A program made the translations under genes and the position numbers. A DNA stretch of 61,813 nt. Source: Methanosarcina sp. Its GTDB lineage: Archaea > Halobacteriota > Methanosarcinia > Methanosarcinales > Methanosarcinaceae. The stretch spans positions 1 to 61,813 of the forward strand of contig NZ_JAQUVZ010000019.1 of assembly GCF_028693135.1 (NCBI RefSeq), in the 5' to 3' direction. The notes beneath the pieces are model-generated. The model was not told where the DNA came from, did no database searches, and was given only the letters and a program-made list of their open reading frames with translations. Of this stretch, positions 25,034 through 34,360 are shown one piece after another (position 1 is the stretch's first letter; the number at the start of each line of letters is the position of its first letter).

Positions 25034-27619
25034 TCACCTGTCTTCTTTCCGCCTGCCTTCTGCAGGAGGTGTTTTTGAAATTCTACCTGGTACCGGTCTT
25101 TCCGTATTTCTTGCTGTACTTCTGTCCGTATTTCTTGCTGTACTTCTGTCCGTATTTCTTGCTGTACTTCGGTCCGTATTTCTTGCTGTACTTCTGTCCA
25201 TATTTCTTGCTGTACTTCCTGCTTCCGGCCTCGGTGTAGAATCTACAGAAGCCTTTGCCTGACCCCTGGACTCATTTCTTGGACCTGTTTTTCTCCAGTA
25301 TTTTATGCCTTCCGTACAGCGCCGGTTTACGCAGAAATCCACTTCCGGGCTGTCCCCTTCTTCTTTTAACCGAAACAGCTTCCAGCCGCAGGTCTCACAG
25401 GTATTATCAAGCAGGGTAAGTTTTCCGGTCTTCGGGACCGAATGCGTGTACCCGCAGCGCTTTGTGCAGCCCAGAAATCGGGTATCCTTAAAAGTGATAA
25501 GGAACATGCTCCCGTCACACTGTGGACAGGGTCCTACGGTTTCAGGAGGATAGCATTCTTTTTCAAGCTCACATTTGAAGCAGGGGCCTATGCCGACAGC
25601 CCAGTTGTATTTGTTGCCTACCTTCAGGACGGCTGCTCCTTCCTTTTTGCATTCTTTGCTCCTGAGCACGTTCAGGGCTCCCGTTTTAGGAAGAGGGAAC
25701 GAGTTTCTGCAGTCGGGGTAACCTGAGCAGCCCACAAAACGCCCCGTATCCGTCTGCACGATCCTGAGCACGTGCCCGCAAACCTTGCAGGTCCCGATGT
25801 AATTTTTCCTGTCCTCAAGGGCAGCTTCGTCCTTGATCGTGCCTGCAATGCTTGAAGTAAGCTCCTTTTTGTTTGCTTCAAGCTGGGCATACATCTCTTT
25901 TATCAGAGCTGTACCCTCGTCGAGGGCAGCTTCGAACTCTTTTTTCCCGTCTTCGACTTCCTGGATAAGGGCTTCGATCTTTGAGCGGATTTCCGGCTTG
26001 ACGAGGATCGGCACGGTCAGGGAGAGCCCTTCCATCAGGGTAAAGCCTGTATCAAGGATCGAGACTGTCTTTCCTTTGGTCTCGAAATACCCTCGCTTCT
26101 TGTTTGTTTCGATATGGGACGGAGCTGTTGCTTTTGTTCCTATCCCGTGCTTGTCCATAAGGGTTAGGAGCTCGGCTTCGGTAAGCTTCTTCGGAGGGCT
26201 GGTTTTGGACTTTGTGTTGCTCAGCTTTTTTATGTCTACTTTCTCTTTTTCCTCTACAAACGGGAGAAGTTTATCTTTTTTATTTTCAAAGGGATAGACT
26301 TCGAGCCATCCCGCATCTTTAAGCACGGTCCCTGAGGAGTCGAAAGGTTCTTCATGCACGTGCAGGTGAAGGTGAGTCTTTTCAAAAACCGCTGCAGGCA
26401 TCAGGTTTGCCAGAAAATGCCTTGAAATAAGGTCATAGGCCTCTGCCGCCTGCGGGATGTTTACTGCAGCACTGATTTCTCTCCTTGCAGCCGCCCGGAT
26501 AGGATGGATAGGAGGGTGGTCGTGTGCATCTTTTTCCCCGTTTTTCGGCACTATAGGGGCAGAGAGGATTGACTCGGCAAAAGGCTTATACTCTTTCTGC
26601 CTTGCAAAATCAAAGACAAGAGACTTAAAATCAAAATCATCTGCATATTTGTTGGTCTCTGTCCTCGGGTAGCTTGTAAACCCTGCAAGGTAGAGCTGTT
26701 CTGCAACTTCAAGAGCAGCTTCCGGGCTGATTCCCAGGAACTTTGAAGCCCGCTTCAGATACTCTGTAGTGTTAAGAGGATTTGGAGGGCTTGTCTTTGT
26801 TTCCTTTACCGTCTTCTTTACGACAAGACCTTCTTTTGCCCCTTTTAACCTCTTGAAGATCTCAGCTGCCTTTTCTTTTTCATAGATGTTTCCTGCCCTG
26901 TGGATACCCTCAAATTCCCCGCCTTTTGCAACAAAAATTGCAGTAATCTTCCAGAAGTCCTTAGTCTCAAAAGCCCGGATGATCTTTTCCCGCTCATACA
27001 CAAAACCGCAGGTGGGCGTCTGGCAGGGCCCTATTGAAAGGATATCCTTTGTCCTTGCTTTTTCCCTGACCGAAAGCGTGACAAAACGCGTAAAAGCTGC
27101 CCCCATTTTCAGGTCAAGGATCTGTCTGGCTTCCGCAGCCATTGCCATGTTGTAGTCAGGTTCTACAGGGTTTTCAAAAGCTTTTTTGACTTCTTTTGGG
27201 GAAAGGGCCGAAAAACGTGCCCTTGAGATTGGCACGTTTGTAACTTCCTCTGACAGAGTCTTGGCCTCAAATCCTATGTTTTCCCCTTCCCTGTCGTAGT
27301 CGCATGCAAGGATAATTTTGTCTGCCCTTTTTGCCAGGTTTTTCACTGCAGCTGCGTACTCTGCCCTTGTTACGAACTTTTCAGGGTAAATTCCAAGGAG
27401 GACACCGGGGTCAACATCATTCCATTTGTTATATTTTTCAGGAAAATCATAGTTCATGATGTGTCCGGATAACCCCATCACGAACCACTCTTCCCCTTTC
27501 CACTTGAACTCGTAAGCAGGCAGCCCTTCCACTGAGATTTTGTCTACTTCCCCATCGCCCAGGATACTGGCAATCTGGGCCGCTGCCTTATTCTTTTCTG
27601 CAAATGCGACAACTGTCAT
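25034..27619 (-). CDS. topA: DNA topoisomerase I (type IA, archaeal) with repeat tail
   Basis: An 861-residue type IA topoisomerase that relaxes negative supercoils. Seen: the N-terminal toprim domain with LACDYDREGENIGFEA, the active tyrosine in FTSYPRTETNKY, the HGIGTKATAPSHIE stretch, and at least three C-terminal zinc-ribbon modules (CKVCGHVL...CSGYPDC; CPQCDG...CTKRC; CETCGW...CVNRRC). The last about 60 residues are an unusual low-complexity basic tail of repeated ARNTDRST octapeptides encoded by a 24-bp tandem repeat. The gene is divergent from thiC. Confidence 0.95.
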   Translation of the reverse strand: MTVVAFAEKNKAAAQIASILGDGEVDKISVEGLPAYEFKWKGEEWFVMGLSGHIMNYDFPEKYNKWNDVDPGVLLGIYPEKFVTRAEYAAAVKNLAKRADKIILACDYDREGENIGFEAKTLSEEVTNVPISRARFSALSPKEVKKAFENPVEPDYNMAMAAEARQILDLKMGAAFTRFVTLSVREKARTKDILSIGPCQTPTCGFVYEREKIIRAFETKDFWKITAIFVAKGGEFEGIHRAGNIYEKEKAAEIFKRLKGAKEGLVVKKTVKETKTSPPNPLNTTEYLKRASKFLGISPEAALEVAEQLYLAGFTSYPRTETNKYADDFDFKSLVFDFARQKEYKPFAESILSAPIVPKNGEKDAHDHPPIHPIRAAARREISAAVNIPQAAEAYDLISRHFLANLMPAAVFEKTHLHLHVHEEPFDSSGTVLKDAGWLEVYPFENKKDKLLPFVEEKEKVDIKKLSNTKSKTSPPKKLTEAELLTLMDKHGIGTKATAPSHIETNKKRGYFETKGKTVSILDTGFTLMEGLSLTVPILVKPEIRSKIEALIQEVEDGKKEFEAALDEGTALIKEMYAQLEANKKELTSSIAGTIKDEAALEDRKNYIGTCKVCGHVLRIVQTDTGRFVGCSGYPDCRNSFPLPKTGALNVLRSKECKKEGAAVLKVGNKYNWAVGIGPCFKCELEKECYPPETVGPCPQCDGSMFLITFKDTRFLGCTKRCGYTHSVPKTGKLTLLDNTCETCGWKLFRLKEEGDSPEVDFCVNRRCTEGIKYWRKTGPRNESRGQAKASVDSTPRPEAGSTARNMDRSTARNTDRSTARNTDRSTARNTDRSTARNTERPVPGRISKTPPAEGRRKEDR
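25097..25220. repeat. 24-bp tandem repeat within topA (about 5 units)
   Basis: About five near-identical 24-bp units (each with CCGTATTTCTTGCTGTACTT) encode the octapeptide repeat of the topoisomerase tail. Unit length is a multiple of three, so expansion or contraction would preserve the frame. Confidence 0.9.
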
Positions 27620-27820
27620 GATGAAAAACCTGAACTCCTGTGATACGGATAAAAGATGAAATGCGAAAAGATCTTCGGGTTTCTTTCTTACAGAATTTGC
27701 TTATATGCACTCCTGTAAAACCCCAGGTCTTTATAATACAATTCCTGCAGGCGTTTTTCTTCGCTTTTTGCGGCAAACATGTAATATACAAGTAATGTGC
27801 ACGTGATATACACATCACAT

Positions 27821-27914
27821 ATGTAATGACAGATCAAAACACAATATGTACATTAGATATCCATGTAATGTACAGATCAAAACACAATATGCACATTATA
27901 TATCCATGTAATGG
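27821..27914. repeat. 42/43-bp direct repeat in the topA-thiC gap
   Basis: Two copies (27821-27862 and 27863-27905) share CAGATCAAAACACAATATG and ATGTAATG starts, with the beginning of a third copy at 27906. They lie in the divergent promoter region of topA and thiC. The rest of 27620-28148 is AT-rich and holds no gene. Confidence 0.8.
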
Positions 27915-28148
27915 ATCTGCACATGATTTATATATTTCGCCATTTATAGATTATTGGATGGCTTTCCGCAGAATGAAAAGTTATATATCAGTATACCGTT
28001 TGTTCTACTTTGCAACCCTGGACCATATAGATTAATCCTTATAATCATGGAGATTAATCGTTTTAGTTAATCATTATATCTGGATCGTTTTGTACAACTG
28101 ATATATTCTTATACTTACCCCCATTTCCCCTCATCATACGGAGTAACA

Positions 28149-29435
28149 ATGACGCTGATGGAAGACGCTAAAAAGGGAATCGTCACCCCCTCAATAGAAG
28201 CCGTGGCAAAAGCCGAAGGAATCGACCCCGAAACTGTCCGCTCCTGCGTGGCAAAAGGGCTGATAGCCATTCCCAGAAACAACAGGCGAGAAACCCTTCC
28301 TGTTGGGATTGGCAAATACATGAGCACAAAAATCAATGCCAACATAGGCACATCAAGGGACTGCATCGACATAGATGCCGAAATAGAAAAAGCAAAAGCT
28401 GCAGAAGCCTTAGGAGCTCATGCAGTAATGGACCTCTCCACAGGTGGGGACCTGAATGAAATCCGCACCCGTATCCTCAAAGCCGTAAACATCCCCGTAG
28501 GCACTGTCCCGATCTACCAGGCTGCAGCTTCCCAGAAAGTTGTCGTGGAAATGACCTCTGATGACATGTTCAACGCTGTCAGAAAGCATGCAGAACAGGG
28601 CGTGGACTTTGTAACCGTGCACGCCGGGGTCAACTTAAATTCCCTCGAACGCCTGCGCCAGAGCGACCGGATCATGAACGTGGTCAGTCGTGGAGGCTCT
28701 TTTACCCTTGCCTGGATGCTCCACAATGGGGAAGACAACCCCTTCTTTGCCGAATTTGACTATCTCCTTGAAATCGCAAAAGAATACGACATGACCCTGA
28801 GCCTTGGAGACGGCATGCGCCCCGGATGTATTGCCGATGCTTCTGACCGCCCCAAGTTTATGGAGTTCATAACCCTCGGAGAACTTGTAAAACGCGCAAG
28901 GGCAGTCGATGTCCAGACTTTCGTGGAAGGCCCTGGCCACGTTCCCTTAAATGAGATTGAACTCAGCGTCAGGGGCATGAAAGAGCTCTGTGACGGAGCC
29001 CCCCTTTACCTCCTCGGCCCCCTGGTTACTGATATCGCTCCTGGCTTTGACCACATCACCGGGGCAATAGGAGGCGCAGTTGCCGGGATGTACGGTACGG
29101 ACTTCCTCTGCATGGTAACTCCCTCCGAACACCTCGCCCTCCCCTCCCTCGAAGATATCAAAGAAGGCCTGCTCGTAACAAAGATTGCAGCCCACACTAT
29201 CGACCTCATAAAAGAAGGCCCAAGGGAACGCGCCTGGGAGCAGGACACAGCCATGGCCTATGCCCGCAGGGACCTGGACTGGGAAAAGCAGTTCGAACTG
29301 GCAATCGACGGCGACCGCGCCCGCAAAATCCGGGACGCCCGAAAGACGGAAAGCGACGCCTGTTCCATGTGCGGCGAACTCTGCGCAGTTAAGATCGTAA
29401 AAGAAGCTTTCGCGGAAAAGAAGAAAGAAGAGTAA
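28149..29435 (+). CDS. thiC: phosphomethylpyrimidine synthase ThiC
   Basis: A radical-SAM enzyme that rearranges aminoimidazole ribotide into HMP phosphate for thiamine. Seen: the NANIGTS motif, [11 protein letters not shown], the metal-binding [10 protein letters not shown] and [10 protein letters not shown] stretches, [20 protein letters not shown], and the C-terminal cluster motif CSMCGELC. The 428-residue length is right for the shorter archaeal form. GGAG sits six bases before the ATG. No other thiamine gene is adjacent and I see no TPP-riboswitch-like structure upstream. Confidence 0.95.
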   Translation: MTLMEDAKKGIVTPSIEAVAKAEGIDPETVRSCVAKGLIAIPRNNRRETLPVGIGKYMSTKINANIGTSRDCIDIDAEIEKAKAAEALGAHAVMDLSTGGDLNEIRTRILKAVNIPVGTVPIYQAAASQKVVVEMTSDDMFNAVRKHAEQGVDFVTVHAGVNLNSLERLRQSDRIMNVVSRGGSFTLAWMLHNGEDNPFFAEFDYLLEIAKEYDMTLSLGDGMRPGCIADASDRPKFMEFITLGELVKRARAVDVQTFVEGPGHVPLNEIELSVRGMKELCDGAPLYLLGPLVTDIAPGFDHITGAIGGAVAGMYGTDFLCMVTPSEHLALPSLEDIKEGLLVTKIAAHTIDLIKEGPRERAWEQDTAMAYARRDLDWEKQFELAIDGDRARKIRDARKTESDACSMCGELCAVKIVKEAFAEKKKEE

Positions 29436-29757
29436 TTTATTTCATTTGGCATGAAAGTGCTCCTGTACTTTCATTTTTTGTGCCTGAAATTCGGGAATTT
29501 CATGTACGTTTTTTTCTTTCAATTCCTTTTCTTCTTTCAATTTATTTTTCCTTCTCAAAAGGACGGGCGGTCCTTTATTGGTCGATTAGCATTATTCAGG
29601 CATCCGGAAATAAAATATTCATATTTATCTTCTACGCCCTTTGGGACTAAAACCAGTCTCCCGATGTCAGAAGAAATAACAGTCGAACTCATGCTGGTTT
29701 TAAGAAAAACCAATTATTCAAAAGAAATGTCTCGCTTGCCTAAAAAATGCTTTTCCC
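29436..29757. other. intergenic stretch after thiC, no supportable gene
   Basis: An open frame of 104 codons (29451-29765) is low in complexity (Phe/Leu-rich start) and lacks a ribosome site, so I do not count it. T-rich tracts near 29508-29550 could end the thiC transcript. Confidence 0.35.
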
Positions 29758-29840
29758 TACCTTGAAAACCGTTATTTAATCCGCAGGTAAATATAAAGAG
29801 CCTCCGCCAGCTTGTCTGGAGGTTCTGCAAAAAAAATGGA
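29758..29840. repeat. dispersed repeat module A, copy 2
   Basis: Carries CCGCAGGTAAATATAAAG and then CTCCGCCAGCTTGTCTGGAG, matching the hairpin core of copies near 1670 and 61385. Confidence 0.6.
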
Positions 29841-29949
29841 AAGGAACAAAAAACAGAGAGTTATCGGTTTTTTGGATCACTTTTACATGTTAATTTCTTA
29901 CAGGTGTCATCAGTAGATTTCACTTTCTGGCTTATTTCTCTTCTTTTTT

Positions 29950-30350
29950 TACCTGAAACCGCTCTCCTGCGTCGAGCGTGACAAGAAAGACCCTGTATAG
30001 CTAATAATGTTGTACGTGTCAGATACATCTATAAAGTAGTCCTCTTGAGCGCAGCGAAAAGGACCGCGTACTGTTAGTTAAACTCCCAGAAAATCTCCGA
30101 TTTCCTGAGATCTCGAGGCGCAATTCGGGTGGTAGAGCAAATGACGGTGTACGGGTCAGAAAGATCTAATTTCGTCCTCTTGAGCGCAGTTCATTATTAA
30201 CACTAACACCCATAATTTAGTCCCCTGAGCAAAGTTCACTGCTAAAATCCATCAAGTAGTCTTCTTGAGCGCAGCGAAAAGGACCGCGGGCTCCCGACTC
30301 GCAATTCGGGCAGCGAAAAGGATCGCGGGCTCCCTACTCACAATTCGGGC
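29950..30350. repeat. dispersed repeat module B, copy 2
   Basis: Starts CGCTCTCCTGCGTCGAGCGT and contains several CCTCTTGAGCGCAGCGAAAA units and CGCAATTCGGG units, as in copy 1, but more rearranged. Its last units overlap the final codons of the DUF2156 gene. Confidence 0.65.
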
Positions 30351-31233
30351 GTTTGAGCAAATACACTTCGACCATGTGGTGCGGGTGATACCGCAGCTTT
30401 GCTTCCCGAAGTCCGCCGACCCCGAGATCGCTCTCCCGGTTGATGTACTCTACCTCGCTGGCAAGAACCGCTGCCGTATCCGCGTTGATAGCCTTATAGA
30501 TCCCTTCGCAGTCCGGCAGCCCTTTCTCAAAGTGAATGAGCGCCGTATCCGCGTTGAGACGCTCAAATAGGGAGATGGCGCCGATTTCTGAATCGACCCG
30601 GATCAAAAGCCCCCTCAGGAGAAGTTCGGAGAAATGCTCTACCGCATAGTGGGCTGCCTCTATTTCGTTGGCAAGGACTAAATTTTTCTTGCACCCCTTC
30701 CACTCGTGCCACTTCTTAAGGAACTCCATCACCTCTTCCCGGTTTTGGGATGTTATCGGCTCGACCGTGTTCAGGCAATTTTTTCGGAACCTGTTGAGAT
30801 GGCTGCGGATCTTAAGGTATTTCTTTCCCGGGAGATTCGCAAGGTCGGCAGTCCTGTACACATACTCAAAGTTGTTCCGGTCCGGCACCAGCACGAGACT
30901 TGGTTCGAGCTCCTGCATCCACCGCGCCGTATACGGATCGATGAATAAAAGGGGTGTATCGTCGCTCACGTCCAGCGCCAGCCGTATAAGCGCACGCATA
31001 AGCTCCGGGTCACGGGGGCCGATTGGCGGGTGAAACCGGGTAACCCCTGCGGTGGTGAACGCAAGAATCACATTCCCGTTCACGTATGCGTATCGGTACG
31101 GTGTAAAATGGTTCCAGCAGACCATGTTCGTGAACGTGTTGCTGCTATGGGTTTGCGGGTAGAGCGTGTAATGGCGCTCAAAAAAATCCCTGTCGGCAAG
31201 CGTTACCGGTTTGAAATCTTCCAGGCTGAGCAT
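30334..31233 (-). CDS. DUF2156 (GNAT-like, phosphatidylglycerol lysyltransferase C-domain) protein
   Basis: A 299-residue protein resembling DUF2156, the tandem acyltransferase-fold domain also found at the C-terminus of MprF-type aminoacyl-lipid synthases. Seen: YPQTHSSNTFTNMVCWNHF near the start, GKKYLKIRSHLNRFRKNC in the middle, then HFEKGLPDCEGIYKAINAD and YINRESDLGVGGLREAKLRY, which is the strongest family signature. It lacks membrane segments, so it is a soluble stand-alone version of unknown substrate. Its last few codons (RPNCE) lie in dispersed repeat module B, meaning the repeat has replaced or altered the original stop. Confidence 0.75.
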   Translation of the reverse strand: MLSLEDFKPVTLADRDFFERHYTLYPQTHSSNTFTNMVCWNHFTPYRYAYVNGNVILAFTTAGVTRFHPPIGPRDPELMRALIRLALDVSDDTPLLFIDPYTARWMQELEPSLVLVPDRNNFEYVYRTADLANLPGKKYLKIRSHLNRFRKNCLNTVEPITSQNREEVMEFLKKWHEWKGCKKNLVLANEIEAAHYAVEHFSELLLRGLLIRVDSEIGAISLFERLNADTALIHFEKGLPDCEGIYKAINADTAAVLASEVEYINRESDLGVGGLREAKLRYHPHHMVEVYLLKRPNCE

Positions 31234-31545
31234 TTTAAACCAGACTTTAAGTTTGTTTTAAATTTATTTGAATTGACAAAAATCATGTATGGTCAGTTAA
31301 TTACTCTCCAAATAATAAAATTTTACTAAATAATCGTTTATCCATCAGAATTTACATGGATGAGGCCTGCTTCTATATTTACACTTACTTCTATAAATTA
31401 CATTAAAATACTATCTTCAATCTAACAGAACTTACACATCTGAGTAGTGAAATCAAGTACATGAGCCTCTTCAAACTTATTGGGATAACAGGATAATATT
31501 AACTGATAAATTTAAAAAATGTAAATAAAAATGAAAGGAATAAAA

Positions 31546-32043
31546 ATGGCTGAAACTGAGACAAAACCCGGTTTGAATATCCGCACTGCACAAAAAGAAG
31601 ATGTTTCCCTTATTCTTGAATTTATCAAAGGCATTGCTGAGTTTGAAAACCTCTCCCACCTGGTCACAGCCACCGAAGAATCTCTGACAGAGTCCATGTT
31701 CGGGAAAAGGCCCTATTCTGAAGTTTTCTTTGCCGAACTCGAGGGGGTGCCTGCGGGCTTTACAGTCTTCTTCCACAACTTCTCTACCTTTGTTGGGAAG
31801 CAAGGAATCTATATTGAAGATATTTTTGTGAAACCCGAGTTCCGGGGAAAAGGGATAGGAAAAGCAATGTTCCTCCACTGCGTAAAGCTTGCAAAAGAAA
31901 GGAATTGCGGGAGAATGGAGTGGACAGTGCTTGACTGGAACCCTGCAAGGGAGTTCTATGAATACTTCGGGGCCGGGCCTGTTGATGGATGGCACATCTA
32001 CCGCATGGGTGCAGAAAAATTCGAAAGCGCGCTTGAAAAATAA
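31546..32043 (+). CDS. GNAT-family N-acetyltransferase (SSAT-like)
   Basis: A 165-residue acetyl-CoA dependent transferase. Seen: the N-terminal IRTAQKEDVSLILEFI, VFFAELEGVPAGF, the motif IYIEDIFVKPEFRGKGIGKA with the acetyl-CoA-binding R-x-x-G-x-G, and the C-terminal LDWNPAREFYEYFGA. This pattern is close to spermidine/spermine and thialysine acetyltransferases, so an amine or diamine substrate is plausible but unproven. The ATG at 31546 (MAETET) is preferred over 31531 because GGAAT lies just upstream of it. Confidence 0.85.
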   Translation: MAETETKPGLNIRTAQKEDVSLILEFIKGIAEFENLSHLVTATEESLTESMFGKRPYSEVFFAELEGVPAGFTVFFHNFSTFVGKQGIYIEDIFVKPEFRGKGIGKAMFLHCVKLAKERNCGRMEWTVLDWNPAREFYEYFGAGPVDGWHIYRMGAEKFESALEK

Positions 32044-32097
32044 GCTTGAAAAATAAATTCGAGAGAGTTAACTTATGCTCCTCTCGCTCTTTAAGGC

Positions 32098-32520
32098 TCA
32101 GGTCGTGTCCTCCTGCTGGATGAAAGAGTGGTGTTCCAGACGCTGGACTCTCTCTTCAAGCCTTTTTATTTGAGTCAGGATTTCTTCTCCAGCGGCTCCT
32201 TCACCAGGTGCCGCCGCTTCAGCCCCTTTCCCTCCAGATTTTTCAGCAAGTTCCTGAGCCATCTGCATGTATTTTTCTGCTTTCATGACCGGAAAGGTCT
32301 CAAACCTGCACAGCCCTATAAATGGAAGGTTTGCAGCCGCGTAAGCCTTTTCGTCTTCAGTCTCATAAATAAGGAACATGCGGTAGCCCGTAAGGTCAAA
32401 CCATTCATCAATTACTTTTATGTCCTTCGGGTATTCATAATTCATATATAAATTCCCGGTTTTTTCTGAGTCTTTCGGCTCCCAGGTTATTATATCCATC
32501 AATAACATTGCGTCTGACAC
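32098..32520 (-). CDS. DUF3303-like small protein with coiled-coil tail
   Basis: A 140-residue protein. The first about 85 residues (MLLMDIITWEPKD, VIDEWFDLTGYRMFLIYETEDEKAYAAA, FETFPVMKA) follow the DUF3303 pattern, a small ferredoxin-like fold of unknown function. A Gly/Ala-rich linker (about 95-110) and a short coiled coil (ILTQIKRLEERVQRLEHH) follow. It converges with the acetyltransferase gene. An alternative start at residue 5 is possible. Confidence 0.6.
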   Translation of the reverse strand: MSDAMLLMDIITWEPKDSEKTGNLYMNYEYPKDIKVIDEWFDLTGYRMFLIYETEDEKAYAAANLPFIGLCRFETFPVMKAEKYMQMAQELAEKSGGKGAEAAAPGEGAAGEEILTQIKRLEERVQRLEHHSFIQQEDTT

Positions 32521-32631
32521 CCCCAGATTAAATATGGGTCCAAATCCTGTTCAATCTAACTTGAATTGGATCCAAAAATATATTTAGCAAAGTTTAGTAT
32601 TGTTTCTCTTCAAACGGGCATATACTTTCAG

Positions 32632-32758
32632 GAAGGAATGTTCAGGGAAGAATGTTCAGGAAGGAATGTTCAGGGAAGAATGTTCAGGAAGGAATGTTCA
32701 GGAAAGAACGTTCAGGAAAGAATGTTCAGGAAAAAACGTTCAGGAAAGAATGTTTAGA
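32632..32758. repeat. 14-bp tandem repeat (about 9 units)
   Basis: Units of GGAARGAATGTTCA (R = A/G) are repeated about nine times, degenerating at the 3' end. The 14-bp period breaks reading frames, so the short frames across it are not genes. Confidence 0.88.
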
Positions 32759-32981
32759 AAAAAAATCGGAAAAAACCTGAATTGGAACCTTCCCTGAAAA
32801 ATCGCGTAATTAGCTGCCGAATTCAATCATCCTTAGCGAAAAGATAATCTTTTATTGAGATACATCTTTATGAAACCTGTCAGAGGGGAAATATATTAGA
32901 GCAGGCACGAGATCAGGCGGGAAGAATAATTTTTCAGGTGAAGGGACAGAAGCTCTTTACAGGGAGCACGCAGGAAAGCCT

Positions 32982-33551
32982 GTGATTGAACTCGAACTCA
33001 AAAGCTTTCTTCAGCTCTTTGATTCTTTTGATCCGGCTCCATTTCACGAAAAAGAACTGAATATGGATGCAGAAGAATACCTCTATAATGCTGTAGATGA
33101 ATTCCCCCTTAGAAAGCCCCTTGAAATCATGATATATCTTCCATCTGCCGATGTCAACGCAAAAATCGAAACCGACCTTAAAGAAGCTATAATAAATCAT
33201 TTTTCTTACAAAAAGCTCCTTACTGAAATAGAACTGAAAAGACTGCTTTATCAGGGGAGAAGAAACCTTATAATAGCCCTGACTTTCCTTTTTATTTGCC
33301 TGGTCGTGATCCGGCTGCTTTCGACTTTTGAAGAAAGCCTGGTGAACACTCTTTTCTCTGAAGGGCTCCTTATCATAGGCTGGGTTGCTATGTGGGAGCC
33401 GATACATATTTTCCTCTACGGTTGGTGGCCAATTGTCCACAGGCGTAACATTTACGAAAAAATAATGCAGATGGAAGTCTACGTCGGGAAAAGATCTCCA
33501 GCAGGAGAGAGGTCTCAAGAATATCGTTTTACGGCAAAAAAAGCTCCCTGA
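32982..33551 (+). CDS. two-TM protein, first of a tandem paralogous pair
   Basis: A 189-residue protein of no known family: an N-terminal soluble domain (IELELKSFLQLF, DPAPFHEKELN) and two hydrophobic segments (RNLIIALTFLFICLVVIRLL and EGLLIIGWVAMWEPIHIFLY) separated by a short loop, then a basic tail. It is about 65-70% identical to the next gene. Codons matching that gene's first 19 residues are readable upstream (EGTEALYRE) but no ATG, GTG or TTG is present there, so either the GTG at 32982 is the true start or the original start has been lost. Confidence 0.65.
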   Translation: MIELELKSFLQLFDSFDPAPFHEKELNMDAEEYLYNAVDEFPLRKPLEIMIYLPSADVNAKIETDLKEAIINHFSYKKLLTEIELKRLLYQGRRNLIIALTFLFICLVVIRLLSTFEESLVNTLFSEGLLIIGWVAMWEPIHIFLYGWWPIVHRRNIYEKIMQMEVYVGKRSPAGERSQEYRFTAKKAP

Positions 33552-33660
33552 ATGGCTTAATATCCAAAACCAGAAAAGTAAATCCTTATATAGAACATAA
33601 TAATATTTTAAATGATGTCCTTATGAATCTAAAAAATGTTCTATAGAAGGTAGATACAAA

Positions 33661-34296
33661 ATGGTCAGAAGGGTGGATTTTCCCCCTGAAGGGACGGAAG
33701 CCCTTTACAGAGAGCGAGAAGGGAAACTCTTAATTGAACTTGAACTTCACAGTATGATGCAGATCTTTAATTCACTTGATCCTGCTCCTTTTCACGAAAA
33801 AGAACTTGATGAAGACGCAGAAGTGTATATTTATAATATAGTTGGGGAATTCCCTCTTAAAAAACCTCTTGAAATTATAATTCATGTTCCCCCTTCCGAA
33901 TTTAATGGAGAAACGGAACGTACCCTTAAAGAAGCGATCAGAAATCATTTCCTCTACAAAAAAGTCCTTACGGAAATAGACCTGAAGAGGCTTCTTCAAC
34001 GGGGGAGAAGAAACATGACAATCGCCGTTTTCTTCCTTTTTCTCTGCCTGCTTATGATCAGGTTTCTTTCAACCTTTGAAGGTGGGCTGCTAAAGACCAT
34101 GCTTTCTGAAGGCCTGACCATCATCGGCTGGGTTGCTATGTGGGAGCCGATTTATGTTTTTCTTTATGGGTGGTGGCCTATTGTGCAGAAAAGAAATATT
34201 TACAGGAAGATTCTTGGCATGAACGTAAGTGTCATATCAGGCTCCCCACACGGGGTAAAAAAGTCAGATCGCCGTTTATTCCCGGAAAAAAGCTGA
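33661..34296 (+). CDS. two-TM protein, second of a tandem paralogous pair
   Basis: A 211-residue protein with the same plan as its neighbour: soluble N-terminal domain with LIELELHSMMQIFNSLDPAP and a YIYNIVGEFPLKKPLEII strand-rich part, then two hydrophobic segments (NMTIAVFFLFLCLLMIRF and EGLTIIGWVAMWEPIYVFLY) and a conserved YGWWPIV. The ATG at 33661 is preceded by GAAGGT and a TATA-like CCTTATATAGAAC near 33585. Function unknown; the strongly conserved GWVAMWEPI motif is a handle for searching. Confidence 0.8.
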   Translation: MVRRVDFPPEGTEALYREREGKLLIELELHSMMQIFNSLDPAPFHEKELDEDAEVYIYNIVGEFPLKKPLEIIIHVPPSEFNGETERTLKEAIRNHFLYKKVLTEIDLKRLLQRGRRNMTIAVFFLFLCLLMIRFLSTFEGGLLKTMLSEGLTIIGWVAMWEPIYVFLYGWWPIVQKRNIYRKILGMNVSVISGSPHGVKKSDRRLFPEKS

Positions 34297-34360
34297 TCGC
34301 AAGCTAATAACATGGAAAGGATGAGAATCTGCCCTCAATTAAAAATCAGAGTTAAAACCT

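Noticed and set aside
28000-28148. TPP riboswitch upstream of thiC
   Set aside because: I looked for the CTGAGA-type conserved core and paired arms and saw none; a covariance search would settle it.
29451-29765. 104-codon frame after thiC
   Set aside because: Phe/Leu-rich low complexity, no ribosome site, and it enters a dispersed repeat.
32566-32797. Plus-strand frames rich in ECSGRN-type repeats
   Set aside because: They are translations of the 14-bp tandem repeat; each frame gives similar nonsense and there is no conserved start.
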